A DNA stretch of 64,000 bases from Paracamarosporium sp. OC-R06-R3 (lineage: Eukaryota; Ascomycota; Dothideomycetes; Pleosporales; Didymosphaeriaceae): assembly GCA_019828545.1 (NCBI GenBank), contig JACVRA010000165.1, positions 496,001 through 560,000 of the forward strand, given 5' to 3'. A program made the translations under genes and the position numbers. A model generated the notes under the pieces. That model worked only from the letters and a program-made list of their open reading frames with translations, made no database searches and was not told where the DNA came from. The stretch's first letter is position 1. Each line of letters starts with the position of its first letter. Shown in pieces: positions 34,092 through 44,629 of this stretch.

Positions 34092-35270
34092 CTATGTAAT
34101 GTATAGCCTCATATCGAATGTCGAATCGCCTTTCTCTAACTTCTCTCTTACGTCGCATTGCACCTCTCTTCTCACATCTTCAGAAAGTTTCCACCAATGA
34201 AGCCATGCTATGATCTCCCGGAAATCTCGCACCCACACAACACTCCACTCATCTGTCTGAGGCGTCGGGGATTCGAGAAGATCCAGAAGTCGAGGACACT
34301 GTATACCTAGTCGCTCCAGCGAGTGTGCTAGTTTCTTCTGCGTACTCGTCATTGGTTCGTCGCGGACGCATATGCCCAAGTCGGCTGCTAGCAGACACTC
34401 CAGGTCGGTCCAGCTATCACCGATGTAAACCTTTGGCACCCGGTTACCTTCGGCGTTTGGAGCTGTTGTTTTCGTGAAACGATCTAGTTTATCGCGACTG
34501 AAGATAATTCTGGACGGCGTATCTGGGCCAGGAACAATGTGGCCCGTTGATGGCCTCTCCTCTTGTTCGTTGCTACGAACCATGCGTCGGAAAGATTGTT
34601 TTGCGGAGCTTATATTTTCTAGCTCGTTCGCGCAAACGGTGGGCTCCTTTGTGGCGTCAATTACCCCCGAATAGGTGGTTCTCAGGCACTCCTCGATAAA
34701 TCGAGAGCTCCAATTGACACTAAGAACAGTAAACTGTTCTTGTCTTGACGAATAGACCCTGCCTAAGGATGTGAGACTTCTGAAGAAGTCAACAAAACCG
34801 GGTCGGATGTGTATCTTCTCTTCATTCACAGCTTGAGCTGCTCCATCTTTGATATGATATTCTGTAAGGTCCTTGAAGATACCCGAGTTGGAGACACGGT
34901 CCACGCTGCGCTGCTCTACGGCTTCCATGACTCTGAGAAGCGCCTTCTCATCTGGAACGTTGGTCGGGAGTTTATCAACATGCTCTTTAAATGTCGCGTT
35001 GTGATCACTCGTGTATAGCTCGATCAGACGCCCCCATTTCTCATGGATGATGTGCGCGTTTGGATTTTGCTGTGCCGCAATGTTAACGAGGACGTCAAGA
35101 GTGTCGCGTTCTGTAATGGTTCCATCCCAATCCAGATACCAGTCAATTGTCTGATGTGTTGAGAGAAGTGACCGCGACATGAATCTGCTGGTATAGAAGG
35201 AACAGCGACTGAAATGTAAGGAAGTGCTGTGTGTAGGTTGTGAACAGTGACGTATAAGGGATCGCAGCAT
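34092..35270 (-). CDS. HAD-superfamily protein of the CTO1 (YCR015C) type
   Basis: A single exon of 392 residues. HAD motif I is DWDGT, with the nucleophile D47 and acid/base D49. A conserved GFVDFFRSL segment follows, and motif IV is GDSWTDLECLLAADLGI near nt 34360-34420. This matches fungal proteins related to yeast CTO1 (cold tolerance), predicted phosphatases of unknown substrate. The first 30 residues are rich in Ser, His and Arg and could be a mitochondrial targeting peptide; if not, translation may start at Met31 (nt 35180). The gene is divergent from YTM1 with 263 bp between starts. Confidence 0.82.
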   Translation of the reverse strand: MLRSLIRHCSQPTHSTSLHFSRCSFYTSRFMSRSLLSTHQTIDWYLDWDGTITERDTLDVLVNIAAQQNPNAHIIHEKWGRLIELYTSDHNATFKEHVDKLPTNVPDEKALLRVMEAVEQRSVDRVSNSGIFKDLTEYHIKDGAAQAVNEEKIHIRPGFVDFFRSLTSLGRVYSSRQEQFTVLSVNWSSRFIEECLRTTYSGVIDATKEPTVCANELENISSAKQSFRRMVRSNEQEERPSTGHIVPGPDTPSRIIFSRDKLDRFTKTTAPNAEGNRVPKVYIGDSWTDLECLLAADLGICVRDEPMTSTQKKLAHSLERLGIQCPRLLDLLESPTPQTDEWSVVWVRDFREIIAWLHWWKLSEDVRREVQCDVREKLEKGDSTFDMRLYIT

Positions 35271-35533
35271 GTGATTTCTGGACTTGGAAAATAAAAAGCT
35301 TGTTGATGTTCTCTGGGAGTACGTCTTTCAATGCCAAAATTCCGATATTAATCCACTGCATCTGCTCCCGATCGTGATTTGACAAACATTTGGGAGGGAG
35401 TGATGGCATCTGTATGATCGGAGGTCGACAACGCCGACGGTCCCCGCGCTAAGCCTGATCGGAAAATTTCGAGGTTTGGTCCAAAATTTTGGAGCTTCAA
35501 TACGTAGCGTACACCTCACACAACGTCGGCGCA

Positions 35534-37088
35534 ATGGACTCCAAACCAGAAGTAAAGGTGCCCGTGCGGCTAAGCACTCGTGATCCCTCTATACAGCTCG
35601 CGCAAGAGCCGGGTCCCTTGCTCGTGCAGACCAGTAAGTACAGCTCAGTGTTTTTGCGCATGCGATGCGCTGGATTGTTGGCGTCTGCATTTTCTGTCCT
35701 GGGGCGCTACGGGGCCTCTTGAATACTTTTGGCGCACTACTGCCAATCTCTTCAATCACTTACCTTTGCCAGCTCTTAAGCGCCCCCAACTTTCGGCCCT
35801 CGTGAACAGCCTCCTCCGCCCCGACGACAAGCCGATACCTTTCGACATCCTGATCAATGGCCAATTCCTGCGAACGACCATCGATGAGTTTCTCACCAAG
35901 AACGGTATATCAGCCGAGACAACACTAGACGTCGAGTACACCCGCGCTCTCGTTCCACCGCTCAACGTAACAAGCTTTGAGCATGACGACTGGGTATCTG
36001 CGGTCGACGTTCTCTCCGCTTCATCGGCGGCTGGTGCCTGGTCTAGAGGCAACGTGCAAAGGGGACAGGAGCGTATACTGAGCGCGAGTTATGATGGGCT
36101 GGTACGGGTCTGGGACATGTCAGGGAACGTGCTCGCAACATCAGAAGCACCGAACAACGGCGGGCGAATCACTAGCTTGAAGAGTGCAAAATGGATTTCC
36201 GACAAAAAGATCGTGGCTGCAGGGTTGGATAACGCGGTGCGTGTATACAAGTACGACGAAGACACGCGGACCATCGCACCGAGTGTAGAGCTCTTCAGCC
36301 ATCGATGGGGCGTGGAAGACGTTGCCGTTCATGGTCCTTCAAATCGTATCCTCTCTGCTTCAGCGGACACCACGATATCCCTCTTTTCCTCGAACGCGAA
36401 AGAAAATCCTTCTCCACCGTCAGAATTACTAGCCAGTTCTAATACAGCGTCAAACAAGCGGCAAAAGTTGGCAAAACCCGATAAAACCGTTTCTGCGCGC
36501 GGCGCCCTGAGCAAACTATCGGGCCACGCATCGCCCGTATCGAGCGTCATCTTCAAGCCTGATGATGCTACAGTTGCCTACTCTGCATCGCACGATCACA
36601 GCCTGAAAACATGGGATCTACCCACCTCTACATGCGTAGACACACGAACAACCGGACATTCTCTTCTCTCCCTCGGTGCGTTGCCTAAGCTCAACCTCCT
36701 CGCAACTGGAACATCGGCACGACATATCACGCTTATCGACCCACGCGCTTCAGCCACCCAAATTAGCGTGATGACGCTCAGAGGCCACAAGAATGCTGTT
36801 GTCTCGCTCGATGTCGACCCGAATTCGGAATATAGCCTACTTTCCGGCTCGCATGATGGAACCGTGCAGATCTGGGATGTACGCAGCGTACGACCGTCGG
36901 AAGTGCAAGGTGAAGGCCAAGTTGGTGAGAGTATGTATACCATTCATAGGGATAGCGCGAAAGGACGCCCTTCACATAGCCACGGTGAAGACGTTAAGGT
37001 GTTTGGTGTGCGGTGGGACAAGGAGGTGGGCATCGTCAGTGCTGGTGAGGACAAGAGAGTGCAAATCAACAGGCCGGTGGGCTCTTAA
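35534..37088 (+). CDS. YTM1: Ribosome biogenesis protein Ytm1 (WDR12 orthologue)
   Basis: Exons 35534-35633 and 35773-37088; 471 residues. The N-terminal NLE/ubiquitin-like domain covers about residues 8-95 (VPVRLSTRD, then FLRTTIDEFL, then LDVEYTRALVPP). It is followed by a seven-bladed WD40 propeller; clear WD/GH repeats are GLVRVWDMSG, ASHDHSLKTWDLP and GSHDGTVQIWDVRS. Ytm1 binds Erb1 and Nop7 in the PeBoW complex, and its NLE domain is pulled by the AAA ATPase Rea1/Mdn1 to release the complex from pre-60S particles in the nucleolus. The 139 bp intron splits the NLE domain and keeps frame. A divergent, short promoter is shared with the CTO1-type gene. Confidence 0.95.
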
Positions 37089-37757
37089 CGGTTGAGATGT
37101 ATCAATGTGGCGAGTTGTGTCTTACCTCAGGTTGGGGAGTACGTAGACCGACAGTACGAGCATTGGGTGGCGTTCTGGCGTAGCGAATGAACTAGATACC
37201 AAGCACGCATGGAAGACATGCGTTTTTCATCATAGTGCAGTGTACTTGCTTGCCCGACATTGCCTAATGGGACGTACCTTATCAAAGGTTTCTTCGTGTT
37301 ATACACCAAAGAAGATCAGCTGAGTATGTTTGCAATGCTGAATTTATTCATTCTGTTCCAACATTCAACCATTGTATCATATATCGAACGATATTGTCAT
37401 AAATATAAATAACAAGAATCATGCACATCGCACTCAACCGTATCGCTGTCCATCATGTCCACTTCAGGACTGCTACCTCCGCACCTCTTTCCTATCCCGC
37501 TCGTTTTCATGCTCGTTAGTCCACCAAGTCCACTACGATGGATTCCACACGTCTCTTGCATGCAAGCATACGCATATCACGAAAACGGGTTCGCCGCACA
37601 GCAATATTCTGCGCATTCCCCGGTGTGCTCGAATTACCACACACAAAACCAGAGAAAGAGTATACGATTCGACGAGCCGCTACCGCCTACAAACAATCAT
37701 AGCAATGCCGACAGAATAGAGAAACGGCCTCCTTCATAGATAAAACACACAACAAAG
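37089..37757. other. Intergenic region with an ORF in frame with the next gene
   Basis: An ORF at 37455-37739 (94 codons) lies in the same frame as the following gene, separated by one TAG. Its composition is plausible for a disordered N-terminus. A GTATAC donor at 37660 and a TACAG acceptor ending at 37806 would join them in frame by removing 147 bp. The evidence is not strong enough to call the fusion. Confidence 0.35.
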
Positions 37758-38282
37758 ATGAGAACATGTATTCCTCCCATTATGCTCCCAGCACCCGTGG
37801 ATACAGGACAGCGCTGGTCCGTTCTCCTTATCTCACTCGATCGGGACCCGTCCTGCAACGCAAAATACGAATACCTGATGTCAGCGCTGACAGCTCACAT
37901 GCGGTTCGAACAGGCTACCGTGGTACAGGAAATACCATTCTACCTGGACTCACTAGACCTGGTGCCAGATGTAGTGCTACTCACAGACGCAGGGCTCTTC
38001 CGTAACAACTGCGAAATTACGGCCGAGATACTCCTGCGACTGCGAGTTTTTGTCGAAGAAGGCGGCACACTTATCCTAGCTTCTGAATTTGGCAGGGCTC
38101 CGAGAGGACAGATGGATGCGTTTTTCAGCAGCCTTGGGCTGGCGTGGAAAGCGTATGTCGTGAAGAAGGAGAAAGTGTTTCTGGAATTATCGGTGGCAAA
38201 GAACTTATCGGGGGTGTTGCGGAATCAAATGCGCTTGGTGTATTGTCCGGAAGCGAGGTTTCTGGGCGACGTCGAGAGGTAG
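37758..38282 (+). CDS. Unknown protein, possible alpha/beta (GATase-like) fold
   Basis: A 174-codon ORF, not recognised as a known family. Alternating hydrophobic strands (WSVLLISL, DVVLLTDAGLF, EEGGTLILASEFG) with helices between them suggest a flavodoxin- or class I glutamine-amidotransferase-like fold. The pattern 'open-ended helix, then VEEGGTLIL' recalls such domains, but no catalytic Cys-His pair is evident. The true start could be Met1, Met9 or an upstream exon (37455-37659). After the TAG at 38280 the same frame stays open for 24 more coding-like codons, so the stop may be a recent nonsense mutation or be read through. The function is unknown. Confidence 0.55.
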   Translation: MRTCIPPIMLPAPVDTGQRWSVLLISLDRDPSCNAKYEYLMSALTAHMRFEQATVVQEIPFYLDSLDLVPDVVLLTDAGLFRNNCEITAEILLRLRVFVEEGGTLILASEFGRAPRGQMDAFFSSLGLAWKAYVVKKEKVFLELSVAKNLSGVLRNQMRLVYCPEARFLGDVER

Positions 38283-38728
38283 AGCAGGTTGTATGTCCTA
38301 GAGGAGGACCTAGATGAGGACGGTGAGGGTCGCATTTTTGTCCAGTTGTGTGGGAAAGTATAGGGGTAGGATGGGTGGGGTTCGTGAGAGACTTGATAGG
38401 GGATGAGAATAGTTAAAGGATTATTTTGGCGATGTGTGGGTTGTAAACCGGAGTGTGAGAACTTGCGGGTGTATTTAGCATTGGCGTTGATACCAAATTG
38501 TATGTTTGACCGTCTTTAAATGTAAATCGTCTCCACGAACCGTAACTCCATGCTCTATGCGGCAAAAGGGTATCATATCATCTTCATAATCCGCAAAACC
38601 ACTTCTTCCCTTCCCTTGTCGTTCCTCCTCTTCTATTCAAACTCTCACCGATTCCAATCTTCTCCGCTTCTTACTTTAACATTCCCCAACCATATCCCTT
38701 CCTCATCTTTGTTCATATTGTTCACGCT
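38283..38728. other. Convergent intergenic region
   Basis: It starts with a 24-codon in-frame continuation of the preceding ORF (to the stop at 38355). It then holds the presumed 3' UTRs of the unknown gene and TRM112. Nothing else was seen. Confidence 0.5.
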
Positions 38729-39193
38729 TTAAACCAGATGTCCTGGCAACAAAAAGTTCGGCACACCCTCCATAACTTTATACTCATGTCCACAGTTTCC
38801 ACACACCAATTTCCCCTCTTTGACCGTCGTCTCCAATAGTATCCTGTGCAGATCCTTCGCTGTTTGGGATGGTACCTCCTCTTCACCTTCCTGTCCTTCC
38901 CCAGGCGTAACAAGATCCTCGCGCGTCGGCGATGCGGGCGGTAATTCGGGTAGACCGAGCTACAAATCATCAGTAACGGTATATATAAGTAGACTAGAGA
39001 CGCGTACCTCCCCAGCGATTGTCCGCAGTTCGTCCCACATCAGCCGCGGCAAGATGTTCTTCAGGAATGGGAGGTTAATGTCTGTTTCTATGATCTCGAG
39101 TTCGGCGTCGCGCGGGTGGAGGGGGAAGGATGAGGGTGACGTTTTGCAGGATTTGATGGCGCAGGTTACAAAATTGAGGGTGAGGAGCTTCAT
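38729..39193 (-). CDS. TRM112: Multifunctional methyltransferase subunit Trm112
   Basis: Exons 39193-39008 and 38959-38729; 138 residues. It starts MKLLTLNFVTCAIKSC. The zinc site has C11 and C16 at the N-terminus and C115 and C118 (KLVCGNCGHEY) at the C-terminus. The conserved end VPNFLLPGHLV is complete. Trm112 is the small activating partner of several SAM-dependent methyltransferases that modify tRNA (Trm9, Trm11), 18S rRNA (Bud23) and release factor eRF1 (Mtq2). The 48 bp intron falls in the helical insert after RTIAGE. An in-frame upstream Met (39211) exists, but the family starts at MKLLT. Confidence 0.95.
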
Positions 39194-39642
39194 GTTGGGG
39201 GGCGTGGACACTTTTGTCGGTAAAATGTTGAGGAAACTGGAAGAAGTGGGTGAAGCTCGAAGTGGGATGTGCAGTAAATTTTTGGTGGGGCAAACCGAGC
39301 TAACGGCGGCTTAAATTTAAGCTTAAACTGGTGTGCTAACTGTCCAGAGCAATCAAAACGAATATCAAGGTTATTCGCCCTCGCCGAGCAATGCAGAGTA
39401 AAGATACCTACATACATGGTAGATTGTACATCTTAAGATCACCAAAAGGGCGCCCTAGGCACCGCAAAACTCCAAATGACCGCCCAAAATCGTACAGTAT
39501 TTCCTAAACCATGCGGGATATCCATAAACCCATCCCAAAAACCACCAACGCCACGCTTGCAATCATTGAAATCGTCAAGAGTATCGTGAGATAGACTGTC
39601 CAACTAAGTAGGCACACGTGTTGAATAGATTGCGCCCACACG
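39194..39642. other. TRM112 upstream region and ESC2 3' flank
   Basis: 449 bp between two minus-strand genes. No additional feature was seen. Confidence 0.5.
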
Positions 39643-41064
39643 TTATTTGAAGTGCACCTCAATAACGTCCATATCGTCAATTTCCGCACCCTCCACGGTG
39701 TCTATAGGCTTCAGCCGTTCGCCGTCGAACATAAGCGTGATTGGCTGCTTCTGTGAAATGTTCATTCCATTCTTGTATGCGTTCGCGAGATGGCCGATTT
39801 CAGTGTGCTGTGGTTATATTAGAGCTGCGTGAGTCGAATAGGGGAGAATTTAGACTACGTACTGCATGAACCTTAATCTTGAAGTCATCTTTGCCTTTTG
39901 CCTTCAAAACCAATCTTATCTGCTTAGCTTGTGATTCTGGTTCCGGGTCCGGCTCGGGATTCTGAACGACAGTTGAATGCTCAGCGGCTCTCGAGGCTTC
40001 CAATGCGTTCGCTTCTTTTCGGGCCTTAAAGATCTCTTCTGTCCACGCCTCCACATGAATCTTCGGCAAATTTTCGTCATCGTATATGGTATGATCGCCT
40101 TCGACAGTAACGAAACCATTTTCAATGCGGATACCCAACCGGTGAATCCTAGTAGAGTCAAGAATTCGTCTGCCCTTCCACGTCATGAAGACAGCGCGTG
40201 TTTGCTCAGGTGTGAAGCCTTGCTTCCCGCACCAGGCCTCCTTAGGCTTTGCGACAGCCGTGTCTGACTTGACTTTAACGATCAAAGGCTTGGTGTCCGG
40301 AATCTCTGAGACGATGAGTAACTGAACGGTGGCAGTGGGCCTCGGGGCCTGGGAGCTCAACGAAGCTACAGGTATCTGTTCGTTGCCTGCAGCCTTTGCC
40401 GCCGCTCTCGCCCGTGCTTGCGCTTTGAGCGCGGCGATGTGCGGGTCGTCCACCTCATCTATCTCTTCTGAGGATTGTCGTCGGGCGTCTTGTCGCCCAG
40501 GTGTTGATAACGGTCTTGGACTGAGCAATGCGTTGTACGGTACAACGTCCTCGTCATCGGTATCACCCAAGTCTATGACTTCAGACTTATTCGCGGCGCC
40601 CATCGAACTACTTGACGACTTCGTGAGACAATCGTAGCGTGTTGCGAGGGTATCTGAAATCGACCCGGGGCGTGTAGGGGACAATGGCGTCGTGCTTCGC
40701 CTGCTCGTCAGTCAGTCTCTCTGTCTATTACTTTCGCGATTTGGCACACATGCCGCTTGTCCGCCATTTTATGTCCCCTTGGTGAGCTTCTTGACCCGCT
40801 CGCTTGGACTCCTTCGTCCTGCTCAATTGAGATCTTCCGCCTCTTCCGATCTTGCTCCCCACCAAGCTTTCGCTTCTGTGCCTCTTCCGCCCGTTTTTTC
40901 TCATTTTTGCGCTTCGTTTCATCTGCAATGATGTCTTGGAATTCATTGGAATGGCTAAACATGTCGTGCCCATCGGTCTTCGGCGCCGTTTGCCATGCTG
41001 CTTTCTTGAAACCAAAAACACGCTTCTTCGGCGGCGCAGTAGCGCCATTCGTCGAGTCCGTCAT
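39643..41064 (-). CDS. ESC2: SUMO-like domain protein of the ESC2/RAD60/NIP45 family
   Basis: Exons 41064-40796, 40700-39863, 39807-39643; 423 residues. The N-terminus is basic, with KKRVFGFKKAAWQ and lysine-rich coiled-coil stretches. The middle has acidic SUMO-interacting-like patches (VIDLGDTDDEDVV). A first SUMO-like domain lies near nt 40060-40340. The C-terminal SUMO-like domain is assembled across the last intron (IRLVLKAKGKDDFKIKV, then ITLMFDGERLKP, ending VIEVHFK). Family knowledge: Esc2/Rad60 work with the SUMO pathway and Smc5-6 in recombination-linked repair and silencing. The first intron's donor (GTCAAG at 40795) is weak but is the best phase-2 choice giving an open frame, so the linker near residue 90 is uncertain. 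Divergent to LSM6. Confidence 0.85.
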
Positions 41065-41378
41065 CGAACAAGCATGGGCGTTGCAATCGTCGTAGGGGGA
41101 TATTGCGGAGTATGTCGGAACGGGATACGGAGCGGGGCGTGTAGGGCTGAGAAACGCGAGGTCACGCTTTTCGCGATTCGAGGGACGTATGTGGCCCGTG
41201 CGCATTGCCCTCTTCACTCACGTTGCACCACCCACACCCGAAGTCATTCCGCTTCCACGTCACGTTTTCGGTATCGTAGTAATAGATAACTACATGTATG
41301 GACTGCTGTTTCTCTTCGGTATCTGGGGACATGCACTGACTACATCAGCCCCACTTCTCTCCTCTTCACTCCAGCATC
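41065..41378. promoter_or_regulatory. Divergent ESC2/LSM6 promoter
   Basis: 314 bp between the two start codons. No specific motif is singled out. Confidence 0.5.
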
Positions 41379-42032
41379 ATGGCAACCAACGGCGAGAGCC
41401 CCGACACCTCTGCCGCAGACACTTCTCGTGATCCTTCCGGCTTCCTCAGCGAGATCATCGGCGCACCCGTAACGGTCAAACTCAACTCTGGCATAGTCTA
41501 CAAAGGTAATCTTTTCACTCTTTTTCCTGTTACATTCAGGTCTTCTATTGAGAATGCGACTCTGGCGAACGACGGGGCAAACCGTGATTTCTGCCAAAAA
41601 AAAATAACACCCCTCCCACCCCCCGGATTTCCATCGGCATGTTTGTCGCAAGCACAATCTTTCCCTCCATTACCTCCATCGTGTAATATCTACTACACCC
41701 CAGTGGCATTATTACTAGCGCTCATCATTTTCCATCGCTTCATTGCCCCAGAGCTCGCCCTATTGGGGACATGTTCGTTGCAATCGTTGGCACACTTGGA
41801 GCTTGGTGTGGATGGTTTGGCTAATCCAACGTCAGGTGATCTCCAGTCGGTTGACGGCTACATGAACATTGCGCTTGAACGGTGCAAGGAGTGGTCTGAT
41901 GGCAAGCTCGTCCGAAGTTGGGGCGATGCTTTCGTTCGAGGCAACAATGGTGAGCAAGATGTGTTACAGCCTACGTTTATCCCCTTCCTGATCTCGACAA
42001 TAGTCACATACATCTCCGCCGACAACGCATAG
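41379..42032 (+). CDS. LSM6: U6 snRNA-associated Sm-like protein LSm6
   Basis: Exons 41379-41505, 41836-41949, 42004-42032; 89 residues. The Sm1 motif spans the first junction (VTVKLNSGIVYKG, then DLQSVDGYMNIAL), and the Sm2 motif ends at the second (GDAFVRGNN, then VTYISA). LSm6 is part of the LSm2-8 ring that binds the 3' U-tail of U6 snRNA in the nucleus and of the LSm1-7 ring that promotes mRNA decay in the cytoplasm. Intron 1 is 330 bp, several times longer than other introns here. Reading straight through it would give a false 217-codon ORF. The protein after splicing matches the family in length. Confidence 0.95.
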   Translation: MATNGESPDTSAADTSRDPSGFLSEIIGAPVTVKLNSGIVYKGNLFTLFPVTFRSSIENATLANDGANRDFCQKKITPLPPPGFPSACLSQAQSFPPLPPSCNIYYTPVALLLALIIFHRFIAPELALLGTCSLQSLAHLELGVDGLANPTSGDLQSVDGYMNIALERCKEWSDGKLVRSWGDAFVRGNNGEQDVLQPTFIPFLISTIVTYISADNA

Positions 42033-44227
42033 AAAGTGTTCATCTAAGGAATTCGGTGTGAAGGATATAAGATGTCAGCGTTTTCGAACGTACGCTTCTA
42101 CGCTGTGCAGTATGAGACTTGAGTTGCGACAAGAGCAATTGTTGGAAGGAATGGGAACACGGGAAAGAGTCCGTTTGGAATAGTAAGTCGGAAGCGCAAC
42201 GGTGCTTCATGGATATGAGCATTCTTGGCAAGTCTCAGATCACGATCTTATCAACTCAAGTCTACTCTGAATCCGTATATTGCATCATATTCCTTGCGAT
42301 TCCCTTTCCATCATTTCTCTCGAGCTGTCATCGTGTGCTCGATTGCAAGCTACCGAGTATGGGCAGCACTGTAATTGAGCCTCATGCAGGGTTACAGAAA
42401 ACAGTGTCCTTGACTATTCCCGTATCTTCTCACTCAATATGGAGCTGTTCCCCTTGTAGGTTATTCTATGCTCACTTCAGCCACGTATCAAATCCACCGA
42501 CCTATTTCTCCATCATTAGATCCCGTGTACCACCTTAAATATATTGTCGTCATCTTTCAACGTACGCATCCGCGCTTGCCGAGCCATTGTGTTCCCCACA
42601 AACAACTTCATCCCCTCTCTGTGCAACCACCAAATCATGGAAAATCATCAAGTGCATGCATCAACTGATGATCAATCAAGCATATACCCGTATCCAACTC
42701 TTCTGTCATACCGTCATGGTTTCTCTGGGGCTCAACAGTTTCTTTCTTCGGCTAGTCCCAATATCCCTCTCGTAAGTCAATATTCTTCCCGTGTCGTTCC
42801 CGTGTTTGCTCACTGCTTACGCATGTTCTCTTGTGGGATATCTAAATTAATCAATAAACCGTCCCCATTTTCTTGTTTCATGTATATGTCTCGACGTTGA
42901 AGATCGCTACCCGGCAAATCTCGATTCAGTCTCGATCAAGTACCATAGCCAAGACTCGCGGTCTATAAGACAACGACAAATTCCTGATTGTAGTCCATCA
43001 TCCGCATGCTCATCATACGTAGCTACAAGCAAGAGATAGTATTTGGTCAATCGATCGACTCATGCTGCGTATGGTGAGTATGCGGAGCAGTATATACATT
43101 GTTTTTCATTGTCTACGACTACCTGAACGCTCATTATCGACACCATTCACGAGCGTTGGACCGGATCCTCGTATCTATATATACAATTAACGCCTCTTTG
43201 ACCGGAATAAGCTGCATCATTCTGTCTCCTTTATTCCCTTCTCTTTTCAGTAAAGGAAGGGATGAAGCGCGGCAACGACCTCCTAGACCTAGTCATTCGG
43301 CTCGCTCAACTATATATATATGCACCATGCTTGTCTTGTCGTCCACTAGCGGACGGTATCCGATCTGCCCGCGTTGTCCTTCGCCTTCTGCACATATATA
43401 CTTCGTCGAGACCTTGACTACATATCTCTGCCGGTTTGGGTTCTCCATATCGTCGCCAATACATGCACCGACAATTTTCTGCTCCATCTCAGCAGTATAT
43501 ATATCTCTTCTCAAACGCCAAGCATACGACTCGCGCGTTCGAACCCTGGTCCAGCTGAATCCTTTGCTCTGATATTTTTATCACGACTCTTTTGTGCCGA
43601 TTTCCAGGGGAATCACGTATTGGTTTTTTATACACCTGTTGCACTCAGGCCTACGCCGAATTTTTATAAAGAAAAATCCAGATATATATCGTCGACCCAA
43701 ACACGACCGACCCATCTCGAACGTCTTATCCACAACAACAATATCTCGTTGGGCACGAGAAAGACAATCGTCTGCTTCATCGGGTTCTCGCAGAGGCGGG
43801 GGCTTGTTTCTCCCTCTAGGAGTTCCCAAAGGCGCTGGATGGGTCACTCGGGCACTCGCCAACGGTACGAATGCGGACAAGATCGTGGACCAACTGGTGC
43901 GACGCCGTCTTGTCAACACCAATCTCAGCGGAAGTGGTCAGTGGACTCCAATCAATTAGTGCGGCAGGTCCAATCCATTCGGAGTATAAACAGTCGGAGC
44001 ACCGGCCATTCGAACGTTCCTGGAACGTATCGCCAAGTCGGGCACAGCCCTAGTACCTACGTGACTACAGTTCGAGCCCGTTCAAGAGATCCCTGAACTA
44101 TATATATACGGCCCTCGTGGATAAGAGCAGCGCCGAGTATACTAGATGAGCATTCTCGGAGAACAGGTCATAGTCTGCGCCTCGCAGCGGGCCCGTTGAG
44201 AAGCTTCCCATAAACGATGATTGGATA
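42033..44227. other. Gene-poor stretch with TATATA tracts
   Basis: 2.2 kb with no gene I can support. From 43090 onwards alternating TA tracts recur (43091, 43176, 43311, 43395, 43496, 43683, 44099). A stretch at about 43735-43959 has coding-like composition (GGGLFLPLGVPKGAGWV) and ends at a stop. It could be an upstream exon of the orphan ORF that follows, but no convincing splice pair joins them. Confidence 0.4.
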
Positions 44228-44629
44228 TTGAAACCTACCACTGCTGAGGACGAACCAAAAGCTTTTCTACCACATCTGGGCTTTTCTGATCAGCCTCCGG
44301 CGCAAGCAAACAACGGTCAGACTGAACCACCTCTATGGGAAGATCGCGGTATCAGGTTCAAGGTGGGCAACCAGTACATTGCAAAGGCTGATGGCACTCA
44401 AATCGATCAGTACAATCTTCTATACGATCTGGAAGTTTGGAACAAAAACTGTGCTCTTACGTGGACTGTGGATTGTCTCGCCATCGAGGGGGGTACAACG
44501 CCTGGGTTCTCTCGCTTTGGAAGTCCTAACATTATATATATACCACCACCGAAGCTTTCGCCGAAGGGTAAGCCCGTCACCCTGAAGAGATACGTCTACC
44601 TTCACACTGATGGATCTTGCATCGGATAA
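44228..44629 (+). CDS. Orphan ORF, possibly the last exon of an unknown gene
   Basis: A 133-codon ORF; the open frame extends upstream to a stop near 44168. Composition is coding-like, with several Trp and balanced charge: WEDRGIRFKVGNQYIAKADG, DLEVWNKNCALTWTVDCLAI, then KPVTLKRYVYLHTDG. The beta-strand pattern is strong. I recognise no family. A TATATATATA tract (44533-44542) lies inside the frame and encodes IYI. It has no signal peptide as written. It may be the 3' exon of a gene whose 5' part is decayed or spliced in a way I cannot establish. Lineage-specific genes in gene-poor regions of plant-associated fungi are sometimes effectors, but nothing here shows that. Confidence 0.35.
   Translation: MKPTTAEDEPKAFLPHLGFSDQPPAQANNGQTEPPLWEDRGIRFKVGNQYIAKADGTQIDQYNLLYDLEVWNKNCALTWTVDCLAIEGGTTPGFSRFGSPNIIYIPPPKLSPKGKPVTLKRYVYLHTDGSCIG

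Noticed and set aside
38280..38357. Stop-codon readthrough making a peroxisomal isoform
   Set aside because: The extension ends in GKV, not a PTS1 tripeptide, and the TAG AGC context is not the known efficient readthrough context; kept only as an unexplained continuation.
41379..42032. 217-codon read-through ORF
   Set aside because: It is LSM6 exons 1 and 2 joined by reading through intron 1; splicing gives the family-length 89-aa protein.
43538..43560. B-box-like GTTCGAACC suggesting a tRNA
   Set aside because: The flanking bases do not form a T stem, and no acceptor or anticodon arm was found at the right spacing.
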